This document shows, one piece after another, positions 9,492 through 22,809 of a stretch of 64,000 bases of DNA; position 1 is the stretch's first letter, and every line of letters starts with the position of its first letter. Source of the stretch: Taiwanofungus camphoratus (taxonomy: Eukaryota > Basidiomycota > Agaricomycetes > Polyporales > Taiwanofungaceae); NCBI GenBank assembly GCA_003999685.1, contig CP021220.1:2232001-2296000 (forward strand), given 5' to 3'. The notes beneath the pieces are model-generated. The model saw only the letters and a list, made by a program, of their open reading frames with translations. It did not search any database and had not been told where the DNA came from. Both the position numbers and the translations under genes were made by a program.

Positions 9492-12400
9492 TGCGTCCGT
9501 GCAAGATTAGCGAGTTCGCGCTGGCCATCGTCAATCTCGTAAGACGCCGGCTCCGTGTGTCCGCGCTGCTTCCCGCTGTCTTCTCTTCGGCTGTTCTTGT
9601 TGCGTCTGAGTCCAAAAGTTTGTTTTCTGGAGTCCGCGCACGCTGGAGTGTGCGGTATCACCGCCCTCTCCCCCGCCGTGCCGGTCGCGTGACGTTGTCC
9701 TTACGGGTGCTGTTTCCGGCAGCGTTTCCCATACTCAAATGGCTCCATTCTGTGAATGGCAATTTCCAGACGCCGGATCGCCGGAACCCTGGGTCTGCCG
9801 CACCGTACCGTAACCAGAATTGTATCGTCCAGCTATATTTGATACTACTGTACTATTTCGACCAACTGAGTTGTGACTGTGACACCATATTTTGGTCAGT
9901 TCACCAGTTCAAAGGCCGGTGTGATGGTGGACAAAAACTTCGAGTTCAGTTCAGGATGTCAAAATTCAGTGGTCTATTTTTTACAATGTCCTTACATTTT
10001 AGTGCTGCTCTCATTTTGGCACCAGAATGCCTCGGGAGTCTCATAAATATGATTTTCGTTACTGTGACCCGGTTCAGAGGTTGACCGTGACAAATCTGAA
10101 CTCGACACCAGGGTGCTATGATGCGTGACTGAACAGTTGGTCGAAATGGTACAGTACTATGAATATTCATGTGGCCCTGAGCACGCAACGTAAATCATTC
10201 ATACGTGAGCTTACGAGACGCGTGGCGCGATCGACTGAATAGAGCCACTAGATGGAATTCAGTTGTACCGCTGCTGTATGTTCACAATGCCATCGAACGG
10301 GACGGGAACCTTGTTCGACGAGGTTCGCCTAGGTGCTGCTGAATTGCCATGCACCGGCTCTACCTAGTACCACAGGCCCAGATTTCCTGTCAGTGAGACG
10401 CCTGCCCCGTTCCAAGAATAGTGATGCTGATGCACCACGGTGGCACCCCGCGCCTAGACCGTCCTTCCGTGCGATACGCTGCCCCGCTCGAAGACGAGAC
10501 GCAGCAGCCCATACGTAAATGCTGCAAACGCAAGTTGCAAAAGCGGGTTAGGGCAGAATCGCTGACAGCGTGAGCGGTGGGCCAGGGAGCCCAATGTATC
10601 GGTGAGAAAATATCCAGGACGCCATAACCGCTCGAGTTTCCCGGTGCTGTGTCGCAATGACGCAGGAGACGGCTGCTGCTGACACCGGGACGAGCCTGTG
10701 TCGCGCGTGTGCCAGAGTGGGTTCTGCACGAGGCCCGCACGTATGCAACGATATTGAACTCAAAACAATTCGCTACCTGCTTGTCTGTCCTACGACCTTG
10801 ACACGGAGGAGTGGAGGCCATAGGCAGTGTCGCGTTGGTCGCTGACGTCGGCGCTCACCCTGTCTTCAATGTGAATACCGGCCTGCTGCCCATATTCACG
10901 AGCCCGGGCAATCAGCGAGGCTAGAACGCAGCGGCCCCACGCACATGTCTCTTGCACATCCCCGTTTGGCCAACGGGTGTGATGGCGGGTGCAGTGCGGA
11001 GGCGTCGCTCCATCGCGAGACTGCATCGGACACGACAGCCCGGCGCAGGCAGCTGCGATGAAGCGACCATCTTTGGGAGGGACCGCAGGTACGTCCGGGG
11101 CGCATGCGCAGGGAAGGCGCAGAAGCTCCGAGGACCGGGACATCCCCTTATCGCTGCTCCGAGATACGTCGACGGGCTGTCGGTAGTGTTCGTTACGTCT
11201 GGAACGGGGTGGGCCTCAGCAGCCCATACGACCGGCCTATCCACCCACTCGTCACATGCCGTACGACAATTGCCACGACAATGCAGACTACGGTCATTTC
11301 CGACGGCACCCTGCATGGAAATTGGCGGTGATATGTTGTCATCTGAAGGAGGCACTGGCTACTTATCTCCATGTCGGTGGCCACCCGTAGCGCAAGTGCG
11401 ATGCTTTCGGCCACGTTGTACTTCCGCTTTTACAAAATCCAGGCACTGACGAGCGATGGTGCACATCGCATCGGAAGCGAAACCATTAGGCCCGGGAATT
11501 CTTCTTGACATCGAAATAAATCAGACACACCGACAAATAGAATCAACCTACCGTCTGCGTGGGTGCCCGATCTTGCAACACCTCGTGATCATCGGAGCGC
11601 CTTGGTCTGAACGATACAATTCGTTGTATCGTAATGCCGCAGCGAATGCACCATCGGGTCGCTGCTGACGCTCCTACCGATACGGAAAGTCTGGCGAGCC
11701 AGTTTGGCTGGTCAATAGGGCATCCAAAGAGATGCAAGCCCACCGTTGACCACTATCGGAGGGGTCTAGGAACCAATGTCGGCAGCGATGTTGTACTAGC
11801 CAGTCGGAAATTGAGGGCCACCGGGTAGTTGAGACTTGTTTCAAGTTTGGCATGCACCTGAACAGCCTCGATCAGGTTGGACGGCGTCCTTTGCAGTGGT
11901 GATGCCATTACAGTCCCTTGTAACGACGCGCTGTACGCAACTGCGACTGACTGCAGTCGGTCGAGATAAGGCAGACAGCGGCGTAGCTCTAGCTCTTATC
12001 CGGCGGATAGGCTACATCGTCTGGAGGATCCTCGCAAGTCTGACTATATCCACTGATCGGGCATACCTAAGCTGGCTGCCGTATATGGCCTAGAACACGG
12101 TCGCGTGCAATATGAACTTGAGTCGGGATACTGCAGTTCTAGAACGGTTAAAAAATGCAGGGCCTACTATGGTAAGCTCTGCTGTAAAATTTTATGTCTG
12201 ACCATCTTCCTTCTGTCCATAACAGACCCAAAGTATACCGACTTAGCACACCGTACATCAAGGGGCCTGATCATTGAATTCAGCGGGCAGAGCCGATTAA
12301 TGCAGAAGGCTATATCTGTGACGGTATTGAGATGACATATCCGGAAATCCAAGTGGGCTGAGTGCTCCAGCCCATTGTTTCAGGAAAATGCTTGACGCGC

Positions 12401-13084
12401 AGTGAGATCAGTAATAAACAGATCGTGAGACATAACCAATCTTAATCTCTGGTTGCGCCATGACAGGGTTGCCAGAAAGAGGCCATGAGACGTGTGCGCA
12501 CGAAGGCTCATGAATGGTATCTGCAAAGCCATCGTATGACGCTCGCAATACAACCATCGACTGAGAATAAGCAGTCTTTGCTCTGCCCTGTCAAGAAATA
12601 TTCTCAGCCCGAGCGTCAGCTGATGATCACTCACAGATGCACCCCAGACCTCACGCTGTCTTCTTGCCGTCTGCAGCAAATGGCTCGCAGATTCGTGGCG
12701 CCTCGTGGAGGCATGTCGAGGCAACTGTGCGGTAGCCCTTGCGACAATGTTGGACGGCCACTCGAGGGAAGAACGTGAAAATACCGGGTCGAGAAAGCTG
12801 AGTCCTGACGTTGAGGTAAATACAAATTTGAACAGCAACAGACCGTAAATTTCACCTGAACAATAATTTCGTTTGGATGTTTTTATTTGAGATGACTGTG
12901 CCGACTTTCTGCCGATCGTTGTGCAACGAACCGGACCGAACCGCCAGTCTGCGGCGGTTCTGCTCCCACGGCTCACTTTCGCGTTCCCTACTGTAACATC
13001 GACCTCCATCGACTCGACTCATTGCCATTCTCGTTACACAACTCGTTCACGTTCCTTCATCAGTAGCGGGAGAAGTAATCTAAT
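9492..13084. other. 3.6-kb stretch without a supported gene
   Basis: Only short frames are present, on both strands, and no splice-linked set of frames gave a domain. The longest, a minus frame at 12380-13009, reads as non-conserved text. GC content falls from the GC-rich left block to about 50%. The last few hundred bases must contain the promoter and 5' UTR of the SPF30 gene; a pyrimidine-rich run ends near 13080. Confidence 0.5.
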
Positions 13085-13883
13085 ATGGACAAGGCAGACT
13101 TGGAAACGTATCAGGTCCAACTATCCCAAGTTGAACTCGCCCTCTCCACAGATCCCGACAATGCCGAGCTTACATCCCTTCGCTCAGAGCTAAAGGAGCT
13201 CATCGAGCTCACCCAAGCTGCAATCGCGCAGCAGGAAGCTGCGGCTTCGTCTTCCAAGTCAGAAGCTTCGCGAAAGGCTGCCGCGGCGGCGTCGGCCGCG
13301 TCTTCGAAAACATGGGCAGCGGGCGACGAATGTCTAGCAAAGTACTCTGGCGACGGCGCGTGGTACCCTGCACGAATAACCTCCGTCGGCGGTTCGACAG
13401 AAAACAGGGCATACAGTGTTACATTTAAAGGTTACAACAGCACAGAATTGGTGAACTCGTCCCAACTCAAGCCGCTGCCTCCCAATTATCAGTCGTTCGC
13501 TCCCTCGTCATCTAACAAGCGGAAGTTAAGCAAGGTGGAGGAAGAAGAGAGGGAGAAGAAGAAGAAGAAGAACGAGAAGAAACTAGAGGCCAAAGCTGCC
13601 AAGGCTAAAGAGCAGACAGAGAAGCAGGCGAGTTGGCAGAAATTCGCAAAGAAGTCGGAGAAGAAGGGTATTCACATTGCAGGAGTTTCTGGCACGAGTA
13701 TATTCAAGACGCCTGATAATCCATTAGGAAAAGGTGAATATTACCCCAGCTTGCTGAACATCCTATGCATACCATGAACTTGTCTTTCCCTCAGTGGGTG
13801 TCACTGGCAGTGGCAAAGGCATGACGGAAGTGGCCCCCCGAGGTAAACATAAATTCGAGGCCAAAGACGGTGCAGATGTTTGA
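13085..13883 (+). CDS. SPF30: Splicing factor SPF30 / SMNDC1, Tudor-domain protein (245 aa)
   Basis: SPF30 is an SMN-related factor needed for tri-snRNP addition during spliceosome assembly in the nucleus. The model is join(13085..13733, 13795..13883), with a 61-nt intron. Residues 1-70 form a charged helix and an Ala/Ser-rich linker. Residues 75-132 are the Tudor domain (WAAGDECLAKY, DGAWYPARI, YSVTFKGYNSTE), with aromatic residues of the methylarginine cage. A basic KKKKKNEKKLEAKAAK segment follows, then the family's conserved C-terminal motif SIFKTPDNPLGKVGVTGSGK. The small last exon was chosen because it restores that motif (GKHKFEA) before its TGA. The length fits the family. Confidence 0.92.
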
Positions 13884-16442
13884 AATCGGTACGTATCTCT
13901 TCCTTTGAGACGTCAGTGACCTCTGAAGCCATTCGCAGGACTTAATGTATACATCGGTTTTTTCAGTTTGTAAACGAGGTGCTGTATAATAACGACATCA
14001 TTTCTTCGAAGGTCACCATGTATTATGCCGATCCTCCAGAAAAGCAGAAGTTTGTCGAATGGGCGATGAGTCGGTGCATGCTACGCGTGATATCTTGCCG
14101 TTCTTCCTTGTACGATCAAATCTCACCCATTCCTCTCTCACCTTTCATATACCAGCGACCTTCTCATGCCTGGAACCACGCTCGCCCTCTGGACTCGGCT
14201 GTATGTTGTCTCTGATACTGTTGTACGTGCGATGTATCATTGGTTCGCAATGTTTGAGCTGATGTGCTCGTGGACTCATTACCAGTGCTCCTCCGTGCGT
14301 TTGATCAAAACTTACTCAGTTTATGCAGACAGTCAGAAATTTGTGTGCTTTCAGAGATCACCGCTTCTACGCCTTATATCCAGCTCACTGTCTGATGCTC
14401 ATTGTGAAATTTTGCAATTCAACAGCAAGTAGTATAACCCCTTCCAAGGTCTACCAACCGCACCGGGCTTTGTCACTCAAATCCTCAATGATCATTACGA
14501 GGCAGTCCCGTATACGTATCATGGTACGAGAAAAATAGTCCTTTGCGCCGTTAGATCTGTGCATATGCTCTGTCATCGGTACTGCCATAGGCCAGACATA
14601 GAAACTTCGAGAAATTTGTGAAGGGACAGCCTTCCACGCGGTCGTTCAAATGCGATGATCTTTGCTAGTCCGCGGATGTGAATGATTCATTCACATTGCG
14701 CGTTGGGATCTTTGCCCGCGACCAAGTACGGGGCAATGGCTCGATCGTGATTTTCAGCAAATGGTTATATGAGGTGCATGTTTTACGTGTACGGATGTGA
14801 TATATACCTGTCTACTCGGCTCGCAGCAGTCAGCTAATGCTCATCTACACATACGTCGTTGGCAGATACTGGATGTGAAGGAAATACATGTGATCCACTT
14901 AAGGAAGACAAAGACAATGTGAGTACTCTAAGAAAAGACATGTAACTGATACTTTATCCTCCAAGCTTCAAGCAGTCACTACGGCGGGCGTACCCACTTG
15001 TTACATGGCATTGCGCGGTTAACATGAGAAAACCGTTTCCACTAGCTAGGTCTGTCATGGGGCTTATTCATTCCATCATGTAATGCGCAACATTTTGGTG
15101 CTGAATTCATCAAGCAATTCTTTTTACTAGTAACAATCTCACCCTGAAGTTTCTACATGTAGCAGATGTCGTACCAGCTTCATATCATAGTACATTCTAC
15201 TTGTCGGTCATGAAGTGGTGGGCCGCATACTGCTCGATCGTGGAGTGATCCGCACAAGACGACAGCAAGCTGTATTCTCTTTTTGACAATGGTCACTCGA
15301 GATCTTGACCAAACATCTAAAGCGGCGCAACCGAGTATTCAGTATTCAGATCCTATCCTTTGTCTGTATGGGCAAAAAATCTCCGTACAGATCTAGCCTT
15401 GAGCATGTCTGAAGGTGCAATCACGAGACTGCGACAGTGAATCCTTAATCTCTGCTCTGATTTCCTGTCAAATTTCTGGGGTGCAGTCAATCTTGAATCT
15501 GATGGTATATCTCGAGCAGGCACCCTCCGCCGAACAGATCAACGGAATCCAGGAAAACCATAACGGAGCTGTGGTTCGCGCGATGATCTTTTGCAAGAGG
15601 CTTGCCTGGTCAAGCATCATATTGCGACACTCAATCGGTGCCGCACAAGACTTAGGTCATGCTTGCAGGTATTTCCTCGCGCATGTGCCGCATCACTTGA
15701 TCGCAGGTGGGGTGGGGGCCTTGAACCCTCCAGCGTTTAGACTGACTCTCTGGTCATGCTGTGGTTTTTGGGTCCTTATAGCGCTAATGTGATGGACTGG
15801 CCATTTGTGCACGGAAGATTGGGACAAGTTCCCTCTTCGGCTCCTCGTTTATACATACAACCATGCTTCCATCTCACGCTGCGGAGGTCGACCTTGCTCC
15901 ACAAGTCTGTTTAATGGGTCATTGCAACTGTTGGTAAGATTCTCGCCGCATTCCTGTCAATTAGTGGGCTGTAAAACATGTCCAAGTTCTTCAAAGTCAT
16001 TTCTACTCGAGGCCATCTGTTGTGATGACAACTTCTTTCGGAAATTAATCTGGAGCTTTCGGGTAAAGTTGACTACACTTGGAGGGCATAAAGCATTCCT
16101 GTTGAATCAGCGTTTGAACCAGCCTCGATATCAAATGAATGTGCTTCGATGTCAATTATTGATCTTCTCCCATTATTACTGACTACAAGGGGTAAAGAAG
16201 TCATCCCAAAATGTATACCTCGACGCCACAACAGGGCCTCTCAGCTGTATTATTACTTGCTCAGTAGAATATCCTGCTGACCGTGGCAGTGGTCACATAC
16301 ATTCTAGAGAACATGATCCGTCCGGCTGGTCACCGATGTGTCTGACCTGTCTTGCAATGCCATCTGTCCTTTCCATCAGTACATAATGTCAAACGTAATC
16401 GTCGCAATCATAGTAGAGTATGTGCTTGTGCTGGCGGTCCTC
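13884..16442. other. 2.5-kb stretch without a supported gene
   Basis: Just after the SPF30 stop, GT- and AG-like sites suggest the 3' UTR may continue. Beyond this, only short frames in AT-richer sequence are seen. A 125-codon plus-strand frame at 15415-15792 has no recognisable motif and no clear splice partner. The 3' UTR of RIO2 lies at the right end. Confidence 0.5.
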
Positions 16443-18505
<2,063 letters not shown>

Positions 18506-19046
18506 TTTAGCACCCGTCAGTCCCTAGGGGTAAAACTGCTTTCTTAAAGCAAGTTGAGAGTCTTCTTGTAAGAACCACTGGCTTGTCTGGCGATGGTGAA
18601 AAAATTCTATGATTCCCGTAAGCTATTGTCAGGATAACGGCCACGCTGATGGCGACTGGAGTCCGTGCGAGACTCACTAAAAGTAATTCAAAGCAGCGAA
18701 CATGGTATTCACGGAGTAGCCCACAAGTCGGGCCCCTAGCGTCGGAGCAGAAGTATCACGTGGATGGCCGAGGCCGGCTAGACAATAATTGTGCTAAGTA
18801 TACGATATGAGAAAAGTCAAGGAGCCAATCATTTCAACGATAACCTGCATTATTATCAACGTTCATTGCGACGACCGTACCACTCCTGTACCCTTCTCAC
18901 CGCTTCCCCTTATATCTTGCTACCTGGCGACTCATCGTTTGCGTAGACGTTCTCTAGCTCGAGTTTTCTTACCCTACATAATCAGACCGTGACTGACTGC
19001 GACCATCATCTGTGCTGCCGAATCACGTAACGCGACTCGAACTACT
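18506..19046. other. 541-bp divergent spacer, RIO2 / eIF4E promoters
   Basis: The spacer separates the start codons of two divergent genes, so it should contain both promoters and 5' UTRs. Pyrimidine-rich runs (cccttctcaccgcttcccctt near 18890-18910) precede the eIF4E start. No other feature is recognised. Confidence 0.5.
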
Positions 19047-20198
19047 ATGACTTCAGTCTCCAGTCTACCCGGGCCTGCCCTCCAGGCATCGAAAGCTGCG
19101 CTTTCTGCTGCCTTGGCAGAAAATCAGATACAAGATAGCGATGGCAAATCAAATGGAGATGTAACGCTGGAACCTGGAGAGATTCAAGAAGTGGACATGC
19201 AGGCGCAGGCAGAGAACATTCGCACAGTCTTCAATGATGCAAAGAACTTCAACGTCAAGGTGAATGCTAACTCGTTGCTCCTGCCGTGCTCGTGGATTTT
19301 GTATGCGTGATGTTGACTTAGCCACTCGTAGCATCCCCTTTATTCGTCCTGGACACTTTGGTTTGATTCACCAGCGACCAAGGGCCGCAATTTACCCCAA
19401 ACGCCTATGTCGTCGTTTCCCCGTACACCAGTTCCACAAACACCTGGAGGGCTAGCGGCGCAGGGCTGGATGGAGGATATCAAGCGAGTGATCAACTTTG
19501 ACAGCGTGGAGGAGTTTTGGGGGTGCGTGCGTTGTCTCGATTGGGCTGAACAGCACTGAATGTCTTCGCACAGGCTGTATAACAATATTGTGCCGCCATC
19601 TCAGTTGCCGCAAAAAGCAAACTACTACTTGTTCAAGGTGTGCAGATCTCTTGTGCACACGAGTTGCGGAGGTGCACCGCTGACCTTTGGGTGCAGGAGG
19701 GGATCATTCCCGCATGGGAAGACGAGGCGAACAAAAACGGAGGCAAGTGGAGTATACAGCTCCCCAAGGACAAGAACCGCAACAACGTGGACAAAATGTG
19801 GCTTTACACAGTGAGTGGACACTGTCACGAACTCGCGGGGCTATTCTGACCGGACGCGACAGATGCTTGCTGCGATCGGCGAGACGTTCGATCCCCTCCT
19901 GACGGAAGGAGAGTCCACCGAGTTGCCACCCCAGTCACTGATCACAGGCGTAATTGTCTCGACCCGACCACAATTTTACCGACTGTCAATCTGGACACGG
20001 ACCGCGCCGACGGGGGCGGATGGGGAAGACGACCAGCTGCGTGAGCGCATCGAGGCAGTCGGGCGGCATTTCAAGACAAGCGTGTTGGGGTACTCGGAGG
20101 CGCAGAAGCTGGCGGGACCGCTTGCGACGGAGGTGGAGTTCCTCTCGCACAAAGACTCGGAGAAGAAGGGCAAGCAGGCGAAGAAGATTATTGTGTGA
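19047..20198 (+). CDS. eIF4E-family mRNA cap-binding protein with TP-rich insertion (305 aa)
   Basis: The protein binds the 7-methylguanosine cap for translation initiation or its repression. Model: join(19047..19259, 19332..19522, 19574..19637, 19697..19810, 19863..20198). The core starts with HPLYSSWTLWF. Cap-stacking Trp candidates are W117 (GWMEDIK) and W163 (IIPAWEDE); W134 is the FW of the eIF4E fold. The text LFKEGI...WEDEANKNGGKW resembles the 4EHP/eIF4E2 subgroup, yet Trp78 is at the site where 4EHP has Tyr. About 25 residues with four TP motifs (QTP, RTP, QTP and LPQTPM) are inserted between W81 and W117. The C-terminus adds a Lys-rich tail. It may be a second eIF4E isoform rather than the main factor; no other copy is in the window. 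Confidence 0.9.
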
Positions 20199-20523
20199 GA
20201 ACATTGACCGCTGGGAGGGGGGCGGTGATGCTTGGCTGTGCGCCCTTGATTGATTGTATTATGGTCATTTATAACATTCCTATTACCCGAGAACCGTGCG
20301 TACAGCTTAAAAGTTTTGAGTGCCTAATGATTGTCGCGTCCGCTGTATGATATTTCAATAACGAATACGAATAAATAGCTATAGCAGCTGCGCGCGCAGC
20401 AAAAGCTGTATATTATCCGAGGTGGCAATGACGTAGCGAGCCAATGGTCGACTACATAAACGCTATAGTGCATAACAATCAAGCCATCGCTATCTTCTTT
20501 CCATCTTCCATCATTCGTCCTTC
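20199..20523. other. eIF4E 3' UTR and PIL1 promoter
   Basis: An AATAAA hexamer at 20370-20375, 172 nt after the eIF4E stop, is a possible poly(A) signal. The sequence then becomes CT-rich (ctatcttctttccatcttccatc, 20489-20511) just upstream of the PIL1 start, as is common for highly expressed fungal genes. Nothing else is seen. Confidence 0.45.
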
Positions 20524-22358
20524 ATGTCCAATTTCTTCTCGTCCATCACAGAGAAAGCGCAATCTGCGCTCAATTCCTCACCCATCGCCCAGCATCTGCC
20601 TGCTGGGATGAAAGGCCAGACCGCAAACAACAGTGCTGAGGGCGAGCAGGGCGGCATACTCAAATCGCATGCATTCGAGAGTATCCATCAACAGCTGCGC
20701 ACTTTCCAGCAGCAGTACTCGTGGGTATCGGCTTGGGACCGTGCTCCATGAACATTGGACTGACTGATGCCGCGCTCCCCCAGAAGCTCAGTGAGCCCAG
20801 TGCAGAAGATCATCACGACAGAGAAGGGCGTCGCCATCGACCTCGACAGCCTTTCGCGTGATACTCATGCGCACAGCAAGGAGATGTACACGTGGGGTCA
20901 GAACGAGGAGGCTGATATCAAGGATGGTGCGCGCGCATACCGTCTGCAAGTGTGCGCTATCTGAAGCGTGTCCCTCGTGTCCCTTTGTCAGTGACCGATC
21001 GTTTGGCGTGGATCAACTTCATTGAAGGCTCCCTCGCACATACGCTCGCTACCAGAATTAATGCCTCTCGTGCTCCTCTCAAAGCTCTCCGTGATGCGGA
21101 GATAACCCTCAATGGCCATCTGAACATACGAACTGGACTTCAGAACCAGATTGCGCGAATAGAACATGAGCAGCGCCGAGGTAACGAACAGAGACTTGTG
21201 GAATTGAAGAAACAACTGGAGAAGGCCGAAGTTGATGATGAGCCTCTGGAGAAGGAAGTCGATTTGTTGAAGAGAAAGGCGGTGAGGGATAGCGAGCAGA
21301 TGAAATGGCAGGCCGTTAGAGAGGTCAGTCGCACACTTCCTGGACATTGCTGGAACACAGACTCATGTTGATGATAGTATGCGGAGAAACTCATCCTTCT
21401 TTCACAAGGTGCCTACGCCGTGCTGCAGGCATTACCCGTCATTCCTCCATTGGGGAACCAGCCTTATGCAGGTGCCCAGTGGACTGCGGGCGTACGTGCA
21501 ACCCTCCAGCATGGACTTGACAACTATAAGCCGGGCGATATCACTTTGTCACTCAATTCTCCCTCCACGGCTGATCTCAGCAGGTCAGATACACGCGGTT
21601 TCGGAGAGACGCATGCGCGCGAGCTTTCGCACATCAACTCTACTGAGCCTTCGACTCAACCAGGTATTCCTCTGACACCCCCACCCACTGCCACTGAAGT
21701 TGGTGCACCACCGCCAGCTCCTTCTCTCAATTCAAATCTCTCTGGTCAGTCTGTCAAGTCGGCGACCGGGGGGTTCCCGCCCTCGCCTCCTCCCAAGGCG
21801 TCCTCCCCGCCCTACGCCAGCCAATCTCCCCCTCTGAACCCCGCCACACTCAACCAGGCACCTGCCCCCATCCCGATTCCGACAAATACGTCGACATCCG
21901 TTGTGGCGCCTAATCCTACCGACCCAACAGTGAAGATCTCGTCTGTAACACCAACGGTTGCAGAGACGGGTGTGCCGAAGTCCGCAGGGTCTGAAGGGCC
22001 TGGACCGGCTAGCGGCTCGCTACTCGACCTCAAGGGACCCTCGCCCAGGAATCCGCTGCCGGGATCAGACACGAAGGGTCCATATGGCACGGATTCTTTG
22101 GCAGGCTATGGCATGAGCACAGCGTACGAAAGCGCAGAGGACGAGAAGAAACGCCTGCAGCGCGAAGAAAGGGAGCGTATTTTACGCGAGGGCGGTTCCG
22201 CGTCTTCGTCAAGCGGACCTGCTCCATCAGGCAAGTTGGAGTCTACGGAAGAGGAGAAGAGGAGACTCGAGAGGGAGGAGCGAGATAGGATTCTCGCAGG
22301 AGAGCCGGGTAGTCAACAGCCTCCTAACGACTCCGAATTGCCACCTTACGAGGAGTGA
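20524..22358 (+). CDS. PIL1: Eisosome BAR-domain protein PIL1/LSP1 with long C-terminal extension (550 aa)
   Basis: PIL1 coats plasma-membrane furrows (eisosomes) through a Pil1-type BAR domain that binds PI(4,5)P2. Model: join(20524..20720, 20784..20926, 20992..21323, 21378..22358). The N-terminus MSNFFSSITEKAQSALNSSP is the conserved amphipathic segment. QQQYSSSVSPVQKIITTEKG, the SRDTHAHSKEMYTWGQNE block and RLAWINFIEGSLAHTLATRI mark the BAR domain (to about residue 265). Yeast Pil1 is about 340 residues; here some 250 more follow: a Pro/Ser/Thr-rich linker, then two similar charged helical units, EDEKKRLQREERERILREGG and EEEKRRLEREERDRILAGEP. These may form coiled coils or partner sites (inference). 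The first donor (GTGGGT) is chosen because it restores QYSSS. Confidence 0.93.
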
Positions 22359-22809
22359 CGAGCAGCACTGCCTCTTGTATATTCTCGTAGTACTTAGGAT
22401 ATGTTCCTTGTGACGTGTGAACTTCGGATCCAATGTAAAATCATGCTCTGCTATACACTTCGTTTCACTCAATTGATTTTCTGAAATCAAAGATGTCCGG
22501 TCATCTGAAAGTTGACGTAAATATTCAAAATACTGCAGTCGAGTAACATAACAAGGCAACATTGCGATTGAACTTGAGCCTGAGACTTATTTGAGTGAGT
22601 TTAGTATTTGGCGTCTCACAAAAGCATAAGTCGAAGTTGAACCTGTTCGGAACTTCCGTCTGCTTGCTCAAGAGAAGTAGCAGTATTCTTAGAGTCTTGA
22701 GACTCTAACTGATGTGATGGTCACTAAATTAAATCGTTGACCGTCTTTTACTGTTCCCCCGCGCCTTCGTTGCTCAAGAATCTAAGATCACCGTTCGACT
22801 TATTTTGCC
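22359..22809. other. PIL1 3' UTR and TRM44 promoter
   Basis: There are only short frames. An A/T-rich stretch near 22490-22530 and a repeated agagtcttgagactct motif (22688-22703, a short palindrome) are visible. Nothing further is recognised. Confidence 0.45.

Noticed and set aside
10790-11449. Overlapping frames of 117-165 codons on both strands
   Set aside because: No family similarity, no consistent splice links, and codon content looks random.
12380-13009. 209-codon minus-strand frame upstream of SPF30
   Set aside because: No motif, no splice partners, and it overlaps the expected SPF30 promoter.
15415-15792. 125-codon plus-strand frame
   Set aside because: No recognisable domain or flanking exons; length is within chance for this stretch.
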